Shown piece after piece: positions 54,969 through 63,325 of a stretch of DNA of 64,000 bases. Both the position numbers and the translations under genes were made by a program. The notes under the pieces were generated by a model, which ran no database searches, had not been told where the DNA came from, and worked only from the letters and a program-made list of their open reading frames with translations. This stretch comes from Desulfosporosinus acidiphilus SJ4. Lineage in GTDB: Bacteria; Bacillota; Desulfitobacteriia; Desulfitobacteriales; Desulfitobacteriaceae. The first letter of the stretch is position 1; every line of letters begins with the position of its first letter. The stretch lies in NCBI RefSeq assembly GCF_000255115.2, contig NC_018068.1, positions 620,001-684,000 of the forward strand, given 5' to 3'.

Positions 54969-57287
54969 ATGGATAACTCGAAAGAAATTGTTCTACTTAT
55001 AAAATGTTTAAAGAGCCTCATTGAAGACAAAGAAGTTCCCGAAGTACCTCCGGAAGAGATTGCAAACATCGAAGAGTTTGGAGCAATATATTCCTCTTTA
55101 CTGGAGATTCGCAATGTTTTTATAGCTCTTGGTAAGGGAGAACTGACATATCCTATTAAGTCAAAAGGATACTTTCCCGGTGCGATCAAGAGTTGGCAAG
55201 CATCTTTGCGTCACTTAGTATGGCAAACGAAGGCAATTTCCTCGGGCGACTTTTCTCAACGTGTTGCTTTTTTGGGAGAGTTTTCTGAGTCATTTAACAG
55301 TATGACAGAACGTCTGGCAATGACAATAAATGAGCTCTCCAATCAAAACAAAGAGAAAGAAAAACGTGAAGCGGAATTAATTAAAGCCAAAGAGGCGGCC
55401 GAGGCCGCAAACATTTCCAAGAGTCTCTTTCTTGCGAATATGTCCCATGAAATTAGAACACCCATGAACGGCATCATGGGTTTTCTTGAGTTGCTGAATA
55501 TGTCCAACCCCTCTACAGAACAAAAAGAGTATATACGTGAGGCGAAGTCTGCTTCAGCGGTATTATTATATGTAATTAATGATATATTGGATTTTTCTAA
55601 GATTGAAGCTGGTAAGCTTACAATGGAAGAATCCTGCTTTAAGACCAGAACAGCTATTGAAGATGCGGTATCGCTCCATGTGCATAAAGCTTTTGAGAAA
55701 AATTTAGAACTTCATTCTATGATAAATGCCAATGTTCCGGAAGAGGTTATTGGTGATGCTCAACGGTTAAGACAAGTCTTAAATAATTTAATTGGGAACG
55801 CTGTGAAGTTTACCGAAAAAGGCGAGATTTCTGTTACAGTTGATTGCATAGAGGAAGAGGATGAAATTGCTTTACTTAAATTTGAGATTAAGGATACTGG
55901 AATCGGAATTAGTCAGGAAGACTTTCAAAAACTGTTCCAGTCTTTTAACCAAGTTGATTCCTCAACGACAAGAAAGTATGGGGGAACGGGCCTTGGGCTT
56001 GCAATTTCAAAGGAATTAGTGTCCCTGATGAGAGGGAATATTGAATTTAAAAGCATACTTGGAGAAGGTTCTAACTTTAAATTTGACGTGCGTTTCAAAA
56101 TAGCGAAAAGAGTTCCAGACCACAACTATGTCTTTAAAGAGTTGGCGGGAGTCAATATCCTTATCATTGACGATAATCCCAGTAATCGAAGAATTGCTAT
56201 ATCATACCTAGGAGGTATGGGTTGCAAAGTATTTGAAGCTAAAGATCCTGGCGAAGCAATCACTACCATTATTTCCAAAGTGAGTACAAGAGATAAAATT
56301 GATATTGCGCTAATAGACTACCGAATGCCCGGTATGAGCGGCTTTGAACTGGCGACTTCTCTGAAAGCCATTCCTTTTGCATCAGATATTAAATTAATAC
56401 TGCTTACCTCGGCAGCTCAAAGTGGAGGTGCCAAAGAGGCAAAGCAGTTAGGCTTCGCGGGATATCTTATTAAGCCCATTAAAAGAGATGACCTGCTTAA
56501 TTGTATTGCTATCGTTTTAGGCTTAAAAAGCGAGGAAAATAATGAACCTATTGTGACCAAATATGTTGTTCAAGAAGGTCTTGATCATAGGAAACCTAAA
56601 ATACTTTTAGTTGAGGACAATGAAATAAATCGTAAAATTGTCACAGCAGTGCTTAAAACGAGGGACATTACGTGTGATGTCGTGATAAATGGCCTGGACG
56701 CTTATCAAGCTGTTAAGAAAAAAGACTACGATATTGTTCTTATGGATTGCCAGATGCCGGTTATGGATGGGTATAAGTGTACAGCCAAAATAAGAGAGAT
56801 GGAGGGCAGCAGTAAACACACTACCATTATTGCTATGACAGCTAATGTTATGGAAGGCGATAAAGAAAAGTGTATTCAGGCCGGTATGGATGATTATATT
56901 GGCAAGCCTATCAATTTTGATAACTTGTTTCAAATAATAGAATCCTATATAGAGAAAAGTAAGGGCGGTTCGAAATACTTTAATTTTATCGTAAATTATA
57001 TTGAAGGATTTATTGATCGCACCGGCATTTCAAGAAATGATGCTGAGGAAATATTTATAGATTATGCTAAAAAACTCCCCCAGATATTGCTGGAGGCTGA
57101 AAATTATCTTGCCAATGAAGAACTGGATAAATTAGAGATTTTTGCTCATAAGGAAAAAGGGACCGCCGGAAATCTATGTATAACTCCAATTTATCAATTG
57201 GTTGGAGATCTTGAAAAAGCAGTTAAAAAGCGGGAGAAAAACGAATGCTTAAGAATCTATAAGGAAGTTCGAAAACTATTTCATTAG
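54969..57287 (+). CDS. Hybrid histidine kinase with HAMP-like region, two receivers and Hpt domain
   Basis: The protein has 772 residues. The N-terminal 130 residues have no membrane segment but contain a HAMP-like stretch ([26 protein letters not shown]). His160 is in [11 protein letters not shown]; ATPase motifs are [17 protein letters not shown] and GGTGLGL. Receivers carry Asp450 ([10 protein letters not shown]) and Asp593 ([10 protein letters not shown]). The Hpt domain has His727 in [10 protein letters not shown], giving a complete phosphorelay His-Asp-His. It is close in sequence to the kinase at 47583 and follows the V4R gene, so V4R may act as its sensor (inference). Confidence 0.93.
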   Translation: MDNSKEIVLLIKCLKSLIEDKEVPEVPPEEIANIEEFGAIYSSLLEIRNVFIALGKGELTYPIKSKGYFPGAIKSWQASLRHLVWQTKAISSGDFSQRVAFLGEFSESFNSMTERLAMTINELSNQNKEKEKREAELIKAKEAAEAANISKSLFLANMSHEIRTPMNGIMGFLELLNMSNPSTEQKEYIREAKSASAVLLYVINDILDFSKIEAGKLTMEESCFKTRTAIEDAVSLHVHKAFEKNLELHSMINANVPEEVIGDAQRLRQVLNNLIGNAVKFTEKGEISVTVDCIEEEDEIALLKFEIKDTGIGISQEDFQKLFQSFNQVDSSTTRKYGGTGLGLAISKELVSLMRGNIEFKSILGEGSNFKFDVRFKIAKRVPDHNYVFKELAGVNILIIDDNPSNRRIAISYLGGMGCKVFEAKDPGEAITTIISKVSTRDKIDIALIDYRMPGMSGFELATSLKAIPFASDIKLILLTSAAQSGGAKEAKQLGFAGYLIKPIKRDDLLNCIAIVLGLKSEENNEPIVTKYVVQEGLDHRKPKILLVEDNEINRKIVTAVLKTRDITCDVVINGLDAYQAVKKKDYDIVLMDCQMPVMDGYKCTAKIREMEGSSKHTTIIAMTANVMEGDKEKCIQAGMDDYIGKPINFDNLFQIIESYIEKSKGGSKYFNFIVNYIEGFIDRTGISRNDAEEIFIDYAKKLPQILLEAENYLANEELDKLEIFAHKEKGTAGNLCITPIYQLVGDLEKAVKKREKNECLRIYKEVRKLFH

Positions 57288-57402
57288 TTACTTTCGGCCT
57301 TTGCAGATGAAATATCAGATTAAAATTAAAATCATACGCAAATTAAGTTTCTAGGTCGTTAATTTATAAATAATATTACTTAAATATTATTTGAATAGTA
57401 TT

Positions 57403-57439
57403 AAAATGTCATGATAATGGCATTTTTTTTTATTATCAT
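57403..57439 (+). promoter_or_regulatory. Palindromic promoter element, copy 8 (membrane peptide)
   Basis: The palindrome AAAATGTCATGA/TAATGGCATTTT at 57403-57426 is followed by nine T, AT and TATCAT at 57434-57439, 84 bases before the small ORF. It lies 116 bases after the hybrid-kinase stop. Confidence 0.75.
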
Positions 57440-57522
57440 TTACCCAAGATAAACGACAATAAATGCGGCACTCAGTAAGGGAAACACTTTAAGAAGTCTA
57501 ATAGGAAGCGGAGGAGGTAATC

Positions 57523-57657
57523 ATGAGGGAATCAAAAGAAATAATAATTTTCATTGCCTTATCGGCATTATTACTCATAGGAATAGGTTTTTTGCCTAAA
57601 TCAGCTGCTAATCTCGCTGTAAATCATGTTATCCAATCTTCCGGTCAGGTTCAGTGA
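57523..57657 (+). CDS. 44-residue single-pass membrane peptide
   Basis: The ATG at 57523 has GGAGGAGGTAATC upstream, one of the best ribosome sites in this window. After the charged MRESKE comes a hydrophobic helix (IIIFIALSALLLIGIGFLP), then a short polar tail (KSAANLAVNHVIQSS). No family is recognised. Its promoter element links it to the redox regulon. It may be a small stress-induced membrane protein (inference). Confidence 0.6.
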   Translation: MRESKEIIIFIALSALLLIGIGFLPKSAANLAVNHVIQSSGQVQ

Positions 57658-57798
57658 CAAAGGAAAAAACGGTAAATGATAGCGATTACCTAAGTCGATA
57701 AAGGCTTATACCGGGAAAATCAGCCTAAGTAAAATCAATCGGTTAGGGCCGGCAATCGCATGAAATGGGCCAATAATCGGAAGAAAGGTTGTGTGATT

Positions 57799-57975
57799 AT
57801 GTCGAAAGATAATTCATTGATTTTCGTTGTTAACACCCAACCAGAAGTGGAGGATACTATTCTGGAACTCCAAAAAGCAGGATTTGAAAAATGGGCTAAA
57901 ATAATTCGGGCAATCATGTCTAGCAAAAGCATAGATTCTTCAAACAAAAGACCTCCTGTAGGTTGGGTAAATTAG
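57799..57975 (+). pseudogene. Truncated copy of the YflT/GSP17M-like gene
   Basis: The 58-residue frame from ATG 57799 (AAGGTTGTG upstream) starts MSKDNSLIFVVNTQPEVEDTI, which matches MSKGNSVVSVFNTHQEAEEGI of the intact gene at 59031. Twenty-four bases are identical (57864-57887 and 59096-59119). After LQKAGF the sequence diverges and stops, lacking the glycine-rich membrane part and C-terminal domain. It is probably a duplication remnant, though the short peptide could still be made. Confidence 0.75.
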
Positions 57976-58077
57976 TATAGTTTCAGATGAGACGTTTGAA
58001 GAAGTGACCGGAAATGTCATGAAATTAATAATGACGTTGAAAGTGTTAAAAGGTCATATTCTTAGGGAGGAATTTAA

Positions 58078-58500
58078 TTGAAAAAGATATTGGTAGCAAC
58101 AGATGCTTCAGGTTATTCACGAAAAGCATTATTAAGCGCTCTGGAGCTTGCCCGGATATTTAACGCAGTAATCGAGCTTCTATTTGTTATGGAAATGCCA
58201 ATAGCATATGAATCAACTGTCTTTGCGTATTTAATATCGCCGGAAAATATAGAAAAGGAAAGTGAAAATGTTTTCGAAAACACACTTAGAGGAATTGATA
58301 CCAGTGGAGTCACTGTGATTCAGAAAAAGATCGTTGGGAGAAGACCTGGGGAAGTTATTATCCAAGAAGCTGAATCTGAAAATATTGACTTGATTGTTAT
58401 GGGGAGTCATGGATACGGGGCGTTCACGGGAACTTTACTAGGCAGTGTAAGTCAATATGTCATCCATAAGGCAAAATGTTCGGTACTAATCGCAAAGTAA
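58078..58500 (+). CDS. Universal stress protein (UspA family), copy 1
   Basis: The protein has 140 residues and starts at TTG after GGGAGGAATTTAA. KILVATDASGYSRKALLSALELAR begins the domain, and GSHGYGAFTGTLLGSVSQYV is the ATP-binding G-2x-G-9x-G-S motif near 112-125. It is a soluble ATP-binding dimer, usually induced in stress or non-growth. It is paralogous to the next gene. A degenerate half-palindrome (AAATGTCATGA at 58012-58022) lies upstream, which may be a remote member of the element family. Confidence 0.93.
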   Translation: MKKILVATDASGYSRKALLSALELARIFNAVIELLFVMEMPIAYESTVFAYLISPENIEKESENVFENTLRGIDTSGVTVIQKKIVGRRPGEVIIQEAESENIDLIVMGSHGYGAFTGTLLGSVSQYVIHKAKCSVLIAK

Positions 58501-58567
58501 GGATATGGTAACGGTCAAGAGCAATGAAAAATAATAAGATCATGACTAATAATGAGGAGTGGTGAAG

Positions 58568-58990
58568 ATGAAAAAAATATTAGTTCCGACCGATGCTTCA
58601 GAATATTCACGAAGGGCTTTAGAAACTGCCTTGGAGTTTGCCCGGAAATTTAATGCAGAAATTGAATTGTTATTTGTAATGCATAGTCCGATTTCATATG
58701 ATTCTAATTTCAATAGTTATATAATTTCGCCGGAACAGATTGAGGAAGTTGGAAACCACGTGTTCGAGGCCACACTTAATGGAATTGATATTAGTGATGT
58801 TAGCGTAATTAAAAAGAAATCACAGGCTGAAAAGCCGGCAAAAGGAATCTTAGAAGAAATCGAAAATGAGAAAATTGATTTAGTTATAATGGGAAGTCAT
58901 GGTTATGGGGCGGTTGCTGGTTCCTTAATCGGCAGCGTTAGTCAGCACGTCCTCCATAAAGCCAAATGTTCTGTGCTTATAGTTAAATAA
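58568..58990 (+). CDS. Universal stress protein (UspA family), copy 2
   Basis: The protein has 140 residues from ATG 58568, with GAGGAGTGGTGAAG upstream. KILVPTDASEYSRRALETALEFAR and GSHGYGAVAGSLIGSVSQHV repeat the pattern of copy 1, including ATP-binding residues. The two share length and most residues (for instance IELLFVM, ISPE, LHKAKCSVLI), so they are tandem duplicates. Expression is probably together. Confidence 0.93.
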   Translation: MKKILVPTDASEYSRRALETALEFARKFNAEIELLFVMHSPISYDSNFNSYIISPEQIEEVGNHVFEATLNGIDISDVSVIKKKSQAEKPAKGILEEIENEKIDLVIMGSHGYGAVAGSLIGSVSQHVLHKAKCSVLIVK

Positions 58991-59030
58991 TACGGTAACT
59001 AGACGAGCCTAAAAGAAAGGTTGTGAGCTT

Positions 59031-59549
59031 ATGTCAAAAGGGAATTCGGTTGTTTCTGTTTTTAACACTCACCAAGAGGCTGAGGAGGGTATAAAGGAAC
59101 TCCAAAAAGCAGGATTTGATATGAAGAAACTATCAGTCGTTGGCAAGGACTATCATACTGATGAGCATGTAGTAGGTTATTATAATACTGGCGATCGTGT
59201 AAAATACTGGGGAAAGCTAGGGGCATTCTGGGGCGGATTATGGGGATTTCTTTTTGGGTCAGCGTTCTTTTTCATTCCCGGAATCGGTCCTATAGTTGTT
59301 GGCGGTCCGCTAGTGACATGGATCATTGGTGCGCTTGAAGGTGCAGTTCTTGCGGGTGGGTTAAGCGCTTTTGGGGCAGCGTTATACAGTATGGGTATTC
59401 CAAAAGACAGCATCCTAAAATATGAAACTTCACTGAGGGCTGATAAGTTTCTGGTGATTATACATGGAACTGTTGAGGAATTAGAAAAGGCGAAAAACAT
59501 ACTGGATACAACTAATTGCGATGAGACCACGCTGCATTGTGCGAATTAA
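59031..59549 (+). CDS. General stress protein (YflT/GSP17M-like) with glycine-rich membrane segments
   Basis: The protein has 172 residues. VVSVFNTHQEAEEGIKELQKAGFDMKKLSVVGKDY is the YflT/GSP17M N-domain. Next a glycine-rich hydrophobic region (GKLGAFWGGLWGFLFGSAFFFIPG and WIIGALEGAVLAGGLSAFGAALY) forms probable membrane or glycine-zipper segments. The C-terminal KFLVIIHGTVEELEKAKNIL closes the domain. B. subtilis homologues are SigB-dependent stress proteins. A truncated copy lies 1.2 kb upstream, with the two usp genes between. Confidence 0.82.
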   Translation: MSKGNSVVSVFNTHQEAEEGIKELQKAGFDMKKLSVVGKDYHTDEHVVGYYNTGDRVKYWGKLGAFWGGLWGFLFGSAFFFIPGIGPIVVGGPLVTWIIGALEGAVLAGGLSAFGAALYSMGIPKDSILKYETSLRADKFLVIIHGTVEELEKAKNILDTTNCDETTLHCAN

Positions 59550-59592
59550 TGGCGAAGTGAATTCAATGGGTGAAGTTTTCAGATACGGAAAG

Positions 59593-59617
59593 AGTCCCGC
59601 TTTGCTGCGGGACTTTC
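59593..59617 (+). terminator. Terminator after the stress-protein gene
   Basis: AGTCCCGC pairs with GCGGGACT over 8 bp around TTTGCT, followed by TTCTT. It lies 43 bases after the stop. Confidence 0.8.
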
Positions 59618-59658
59618 TTGGTTATAAACTAGACCGAAATGTCAAAATGAAAATACAA

Positions 59659-59701
59659 AAGCGGGTTGCAAACTGTTATATTAAACTGTTGCAACCCGCT
59701 T
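59659..59701. terminator. Second hairpin, likely terminator for the minus-strand MoaE-like gene
   Basis: AAGCGGGTTGCAA pairs over 13 bp with TTGCAACCCGCTT. It lies 63 bases beyond the end of the minus-strand gene, with A-rich sequence at 59650-59660 that reads as T-rich on that strand. Confidence 0.7.
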
Positions 59702-59763
59702 CCTAATTTTGAAAACAGAATTAGCCTAGACCGTGAAGTATGACGAACACTTGAAGCAAACTA

Positions 59764-60162
59764 CTACTTTTGCTCAATTTCAGTAACACATTCACTCTTT
59801 ATCTTTCCAACCAGGAATTGCAGGGCATCAACAACATGAGGTCTGATGTCGCCGCCAATGAGTACATACATTATGTCGTCACCAAGTTCAAGCATACCTT
59901 CATTAAGCCAGACCCTGACATGGAAGATACCGCCCATCTTAGAGGTTTCAGCAATCGCGGCATCCACTTTTGCCGCGTTATAGGTAAATTCCATCCCCTT
60001 TACTGAAGAACCGTCATCAATTCCCTGGCGTACTTTGGCTTTGGGAGTTTGGCGCACAACTCCGTTATGCACTAGAAACATCCCTTCCTGTAATGCCGCC
60101 GAATCGCTTTTTGCTTCTTTGAGCCATTCATCCATTGATGGGGCTATTTTTTTATTAATCAT
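59764..60162 (-). CDS. MoaE-like protein without the usual catalytic C-terminus
   Basis: The protein has 132 residues with AGGAGCAGATTACTTTATG at the start region. GMFLVHNGVVRQTPK and FTYNAAKVDAAIAETSKMGGIFHVRVWLNEGMLELGDDIMYVLIGGDIR resemble the large subunit of molybdopterin synthase (MoaE), where VGTVR and HRVGxLxVGD occur. The family ends with a VPIWKKE lysine pair needed for sulfur transfer; here it ends ECVTEIEQK. So activity as MoaE is doubtful. No moaD or other moa gene is nearby. It may have another ligand-binding role. Confidence 0.6.
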   Translation of the reverse strand: MINKKIAPSMDEWLKEAKSDSAALQEGMFLVHNGVVRQTPKAKVRQGIDDGSSVKGMEFTYNAAKVDAAIAETSKMGGIFHVRVWLNEGMLELGDDIMYVLIGGDIRPHVVDALQFLVGKIKSECVTEIEQK

Positions 60163-60322
60163 AAAGTAATCTGCTCCTTTGCTTTTTTATTTGGCCACGG
60201 CTGCTCAAGAACTTTTCTTAGGAAACTTTTGCGTAATGTGATAATTCTCAGCGAATTCTCAGCTTCATTTTTTAGAATATCAACTGTAAACGATATCTCT
60301 GACAAGAAAGGAGGTCTGCTAA
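60163..60322. other. Intergenic region between MoaE-like and lipoprotein genes
   Basis: The region is divergent and holds promoters for both genes, but none is clear. A 10-base direct repeat ATTCTCAGC(G/T) occurs at about 60242-60265. GAAAGGAGG precedes the lipoprotein ATG. Confidence 0.35.
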
Positions 60323-60622
60323 ATGAAGAGATTCAATGTATACTTCATTGCAGTTTCGTTAGTAATCCTGTCATCCGTGTCAGTTCTAACAGGCTGTGGT
60401 ACTCAAACTTCTGCCTCGACTACAGGTGCTACAACTTCGGCTTCAACGGCTAATACTCAGGGAACCACGGATCCTCAGCTTATAACAAATCAGCAACAGG
60501 TAAAATCAATCGACATAAAAGCGGCCAAAGGACAGCAAGAGGTTAATGTTCAAATCAATAAAAACCTCAAAAACCTGGATAAATCTCTTAATGACCTAAA
60601 TAAAAGCTTAGGAAGCCTTTAA
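60323..60622 (+). CDS. Small lipoprotein with Ser/Thr-rich and Asn/Lys-rich segments
   Basis: The protein has 99 residues with GAAAGGAGGTC before the ATG. The signal peptide ends in the lipobox LTGC (Cys near residue 25), so it is anchored outside the membrane. A Ser/Thr/Ala stretch follows, then VQINKNLKNLDKSLNDLNKSLGSL, a short amphipathic helix with heptad-like Leu/Asn. No family is recognised. It may act with the next secreted protein. Confidence 0.75.
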   Translation: MKRFNVYFIAVSLVILSSVSVLTGCGTQTSASTTGATTSASTANTQGTTDPQLITNQQQVKSIDIKAAKGQQEVNVQINKNLKNLDKSLNDLNKSLGSL

Positions 60623-60713
60623 GTCTGGTTCTGGCCGTTGGTCAAGGATGATTTTAATGATACATGCAAAAACTTAATTTTCAAGTGAATTTACTTAAAG
60701 GAGAATTATTAAT

Positions 60714-61376
60714 ATGCGAAAATCAAGTAAAATGTTGGCTTGCCTTATTGTGTCTTCTTCTATCTTAAGTTTTACTATACCCGCACTGGCAGATACATCT
60801 ACTCAAACGACTGCACCCTCGACTAACCAAGTTCAAAATTCATCCACAGGAACTGCAACACCTTCATCGACTCAGATAACTCCGGCTGACCAAGCGGCAG
60901 CCAGAAAACAGAAGCTGCAAAATGAAATACTTCATTTGCAAAATGCCCAGCAATTCCAACAAGATTTAGCTCCTATTCGTCAGCTTCAGGCTCAAGACAA
61001 ACAATTGCACGATCAGGTGATAGCCCTGAGAAAAACTATTCAGGCACAGGTAAAAACGGACCGTCAAGCCAAAAATTATACCGCGTTACTTGCAGCACTT
61101 AATGATATGATCCCTATGCAAGATGATATAGCCAGTGCCCGGGAAGCTGCTCAAAACGCTAAAACCGATTGGGCCCAATTACGGACTGACAATAAAGCCA
61201 ATAACGCTTCGGCGGTCACGGCGGACTTGAGTAAAGTCCAATCAGACATTCAGAATAGAATTAGCGTCTATCAAAAGATTTTAGGAGATCTTCAGAAAAT
61301 TAATGGGGATTTGACTACAGCATCCTCGACAACTACTCCTTCCAATACTGCACCATCAAGTGCGCAGACAACCTAA
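60714..61376 (+). CDS. Secreted Gln-rich coiled-coil protein
   Basis: The protein has 220 residues; AAAGGAG precedes the ATG. A signal peptide (MLACLIVSSSILSFTIPALA-DT) is followed by a Ser/Thr-rich linker (about 26-62), a helical Gln/Leu-rich stretch (KLQNEILHLQNAQQFQQDLAPIRQLQAQDKQLHDQVIALRKTI is one long helix in two short runs) and DLQKINGDLTTASS at the end. This is similar to the preceding lipoprotein's composition. No domain family is recognised. Probably extracellular or wall-associated. Confidence 0.7.
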   Translation: MRKSSKMLACLIVSSSILSFTIPALADTSTQTTAPSTNQVQNSSTGTATPSSTQITPADQAAARKQKLQNEILHLQNAQQFQQDLAPIRQLQAQDKQLHDQVIALRKTIQAQVKTDRQAKNYTALLAALNDMIPMQDDIASAREAAQNAKTDWAQLRTDNKANNASAVTADLSKVQSDIQNRISVYQKILGDLQKINGDLTTASSTTTPSNTAPSSAQTT

Positions 61377-61767
61377 GGCTGAAGTCGCACGTCGGTTCAA
61401 GTTTGGAATGATTGTCTAAACTTGTTACTTCTTGTACCTAATCTAGGCCATCTATCATATTTTTCAATAAGTAAAGAGGAGCTGCTTAAAATTAGTAAGA
61501 CGGCTCCTTTTTTGTACTTTCGGCCCCTCATAGTAATACCGCTTACGATGGAAATTAATTTTCTAGGGCAGAAAGTGCAAATTTCACTTTTTGCTTTCCT
61601 CTGACATGGTGCAAATAACATGCTGCCGGCCAAGATAATATACGGACGAGCTTATCGCCACACTGCAACTCATTACGTATACTCCTGTAGTATGGATTAG
61701 CCGATTGTCTCTGGAGCCAAGGATGGCGGGAAGAGACCACTGGCCAAGGATGGCGGGGAGAGACCAA
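61377..61767. other. Intergenic region with terminator and short tandem repeat
   Basis: About 390 bases. Besides the terminator at 61478-61513, CCAAGGATGGCGGGRAGAGACCA occurs twice in tandem (about 61717-61739 and 61743-61765; written here as the shared 20-odd-base unit in two parts). No gene seen. Confidence 0.4.
61478..61513 (+). terminator. Terminator downstream of the secreted coiled-coil gene
   Basis: GGAGCTG pairs with CGGCTCC over 7 bp (one G-T) around a 16-base loop, then six T. It lies 100 bases after the stop. Confidence 0.7.
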
Positions 61768-63267
61768 CTATATGGAAAAACTAATGGTAAAAGTTGTTCC
61801 TTCACCCTGTTTGCTTTCGGCCTCAATTCTGCCGCCGCGTAAATTTACAATTTCCCAGACAATAGCCAATCCTAATCCGGCGCCACTGCCGGCCTTTCTT
61901 TCCCTGGAACGGCTGCCCCGATAAAAACGCTCAAATATATAAGGGAGATCTTGGGAAGCAATTCCTTCCCCGTTGTCTGCTACGGATAGGCATCTTAAGT
62001 TAGCTTTAGTTTCGGCTTTAAGCGTTATGACTCCATTGACTGGTGTATGCTGAATAGCGTTATGTACAAGGTTATAAATGATTTGTTTTAATTCGCCTGG
62101 TTCCACCGGCAGGGATGTTTCCTCAACATCGACTTCTAATGTTCGGTATTCCAGAAGCGAATTAAGCAGGGGTAAGAGTTCCGGAAGAATGCTTTGAATG
62201 GAGGTTTCTGGTTTTGACGAAGATTCCTGGTTGATCTGTTTAGTCAAGCGATTGAGAGTTAATAAATCCTCGGTAAGATGAATCAATCGTTCGGTTTCAG
62301 TCAGCATTGATTTATGGGCTGAAGTTAAAGTTTCTGGGTCTGTTTCCTGGTTGCGCAGCAAGATTTCCAGAAATCCGCGTATGGAAGTCAATGGAGTCCT
62401 TAATTCGTGGGAAGCATCGCCGATAAATCTTGCCATTTGTTCTCTCGCTTCTGTTTCAGTCGCTAAAGAACGGTTAAGAGTTTCTAACATTTGATTCAAG
62501 GCAGATCTTAGATGTGCTATTTCCGAGGCCGAGGGCTCGGAAGGAATTCGCAGGGTATAATTGCCGGCAGCAATCTTGTCGGATATCTCAGACATGCGGG
62601 ACAAGGGCTGAAGAGGTTTTTTCAATATATAAAATGTTAGAAGCCCGCCAATCACGAGGATTAGTAAAGTGCTGATAAGAAAAACCTGGAGTTGGTGGTC
62701 GAGGATATTACTCATTTGCGTTAGCGGGGCAGATAGTATCGCATAGCCGATTAAAGTGCTGTTGGCAGTCAGGCTTATATTTTGTCCGGTTAAACTGGTT
62801 ACCGGCTCTTGGTTGAGATATATAGGCCCGGAAATAACCAGATACCGGACTCCTTTTGGAGAAGTAAAAACGGCGGTAGTGCGAAGTTTGTTTTTAGCAA
62901 TCTGTTTTAGAAAAAAGGACCTTTCCAAGGCGTAGGGCCTTTTGGCTTCAGTTTCTTGCCGGCCTAGTATGTCCTCTAATTTTTTATCCGGTGAAAAGAA
63001 ACCGGCAACAACCCCGGGACCAAGGTTTGTCCAAGCTTTGGGAAAGGACTCTTTATGGTTAATCCATAGCTTTAGTTGATTGACATCGAACGAACCGATC
63101 TGTGCTTGCAGTGCTTGGGTTTCACCTTTCATTAAAAACGAATGAAGTGCCTGATATTGTATTTCTCCCATAAATAGGGAAACTAGTATAAGGCTTAACC
63201 AAAATCTCAATAATAATTTTCCGGTTAAGGAATCCTTCCAAGATACTTTACCTTCAGCCCTCGTCAT
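61768..63267 (-). CDS. Membrane histidine kinase (HAMP, HisKA, HATPase), PhoR-like
   Basis: The protein has 499 residues. A first transmembrane helix (LRFWLSLILVSLFMGEIQY) and a second (VFLISTLLILVIGGLLTFYIL) border an extracellular sensor of about 150 residues. A HAMP domain (LSRMSEISDKIAAGNYTLR), HisKA His in GDASHELRTPLTSIRG, and the ATPase (NLVHNAIQHT, DNGEGI, GAGLGLAIVWEIV) follow. It lies 58 bases downstream of the response regulator on the same strand, which is its cognate partner. The signal is unknown. Confidence 0.92.
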   Translation of the reverse strand: MTRAEGKVSWKDSLTGKLLLRFWLSLILVSLFMGEIQYQALHSFLMKGETQALQAQIGSFDVNQLKLWINHKESFPKAWTNLGPGVVAGFFSPDKKLEDILGRQETEAKRPYALERSFFLKQIAKNKLRTTAVFTSPKGVRYLVISGPIYLNQEPVTSLTGQNISLTANSTLIGYAILSAPLTQMSNILDHQLQVFLISTLLILVIGGLLTFYILKKPLQPLSRMSEISDKIAAGNYTLRIPSEPSASEIAHLRSALNQMLETLNRSLATETEAREQMARFIGDASHELRTPLTSIRGFLEILLRNQETDPETLTSAHKSMLTETERLIHLTEDLLTLNRLTKQINQESSSKPETSIQSILPELLPLLNSLLEYRTLEVDVEETSLPVEPGELKQIIYNLVHNAIQHTPVNGVITLKAETKANLRCLSVADNGEGIASQDLPYIFERFYRGSRSRERKAGSGAGLGLAIVWEIVNLRGGRIEAESKQGEGTTFTISFSI

Positions 63268-63325
63268 TTTGCACCGTCCTCTTCTCTGAATCTTAGATCA
63301 CTGAAACATAAGCTGCAAGCAATAG

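Noticed and set aside
27129-57439. The palindromic elements read as rho-independent terminators
   Set aside because: The stem is AT-rich and its distance to the upstream stop varies widely, while spacing to the -10-like hexamer and orientation toward the downstream gene are constant. One copy lies upstream of a minus-strand gene in the inverted direction. Some termination activity cannot be excluded.
61717-61765. Two tandem copies of a roughly 23-base unit in an intergenic region
   Set aside because: Only two copies and no link to a known element; likely a local duplication.
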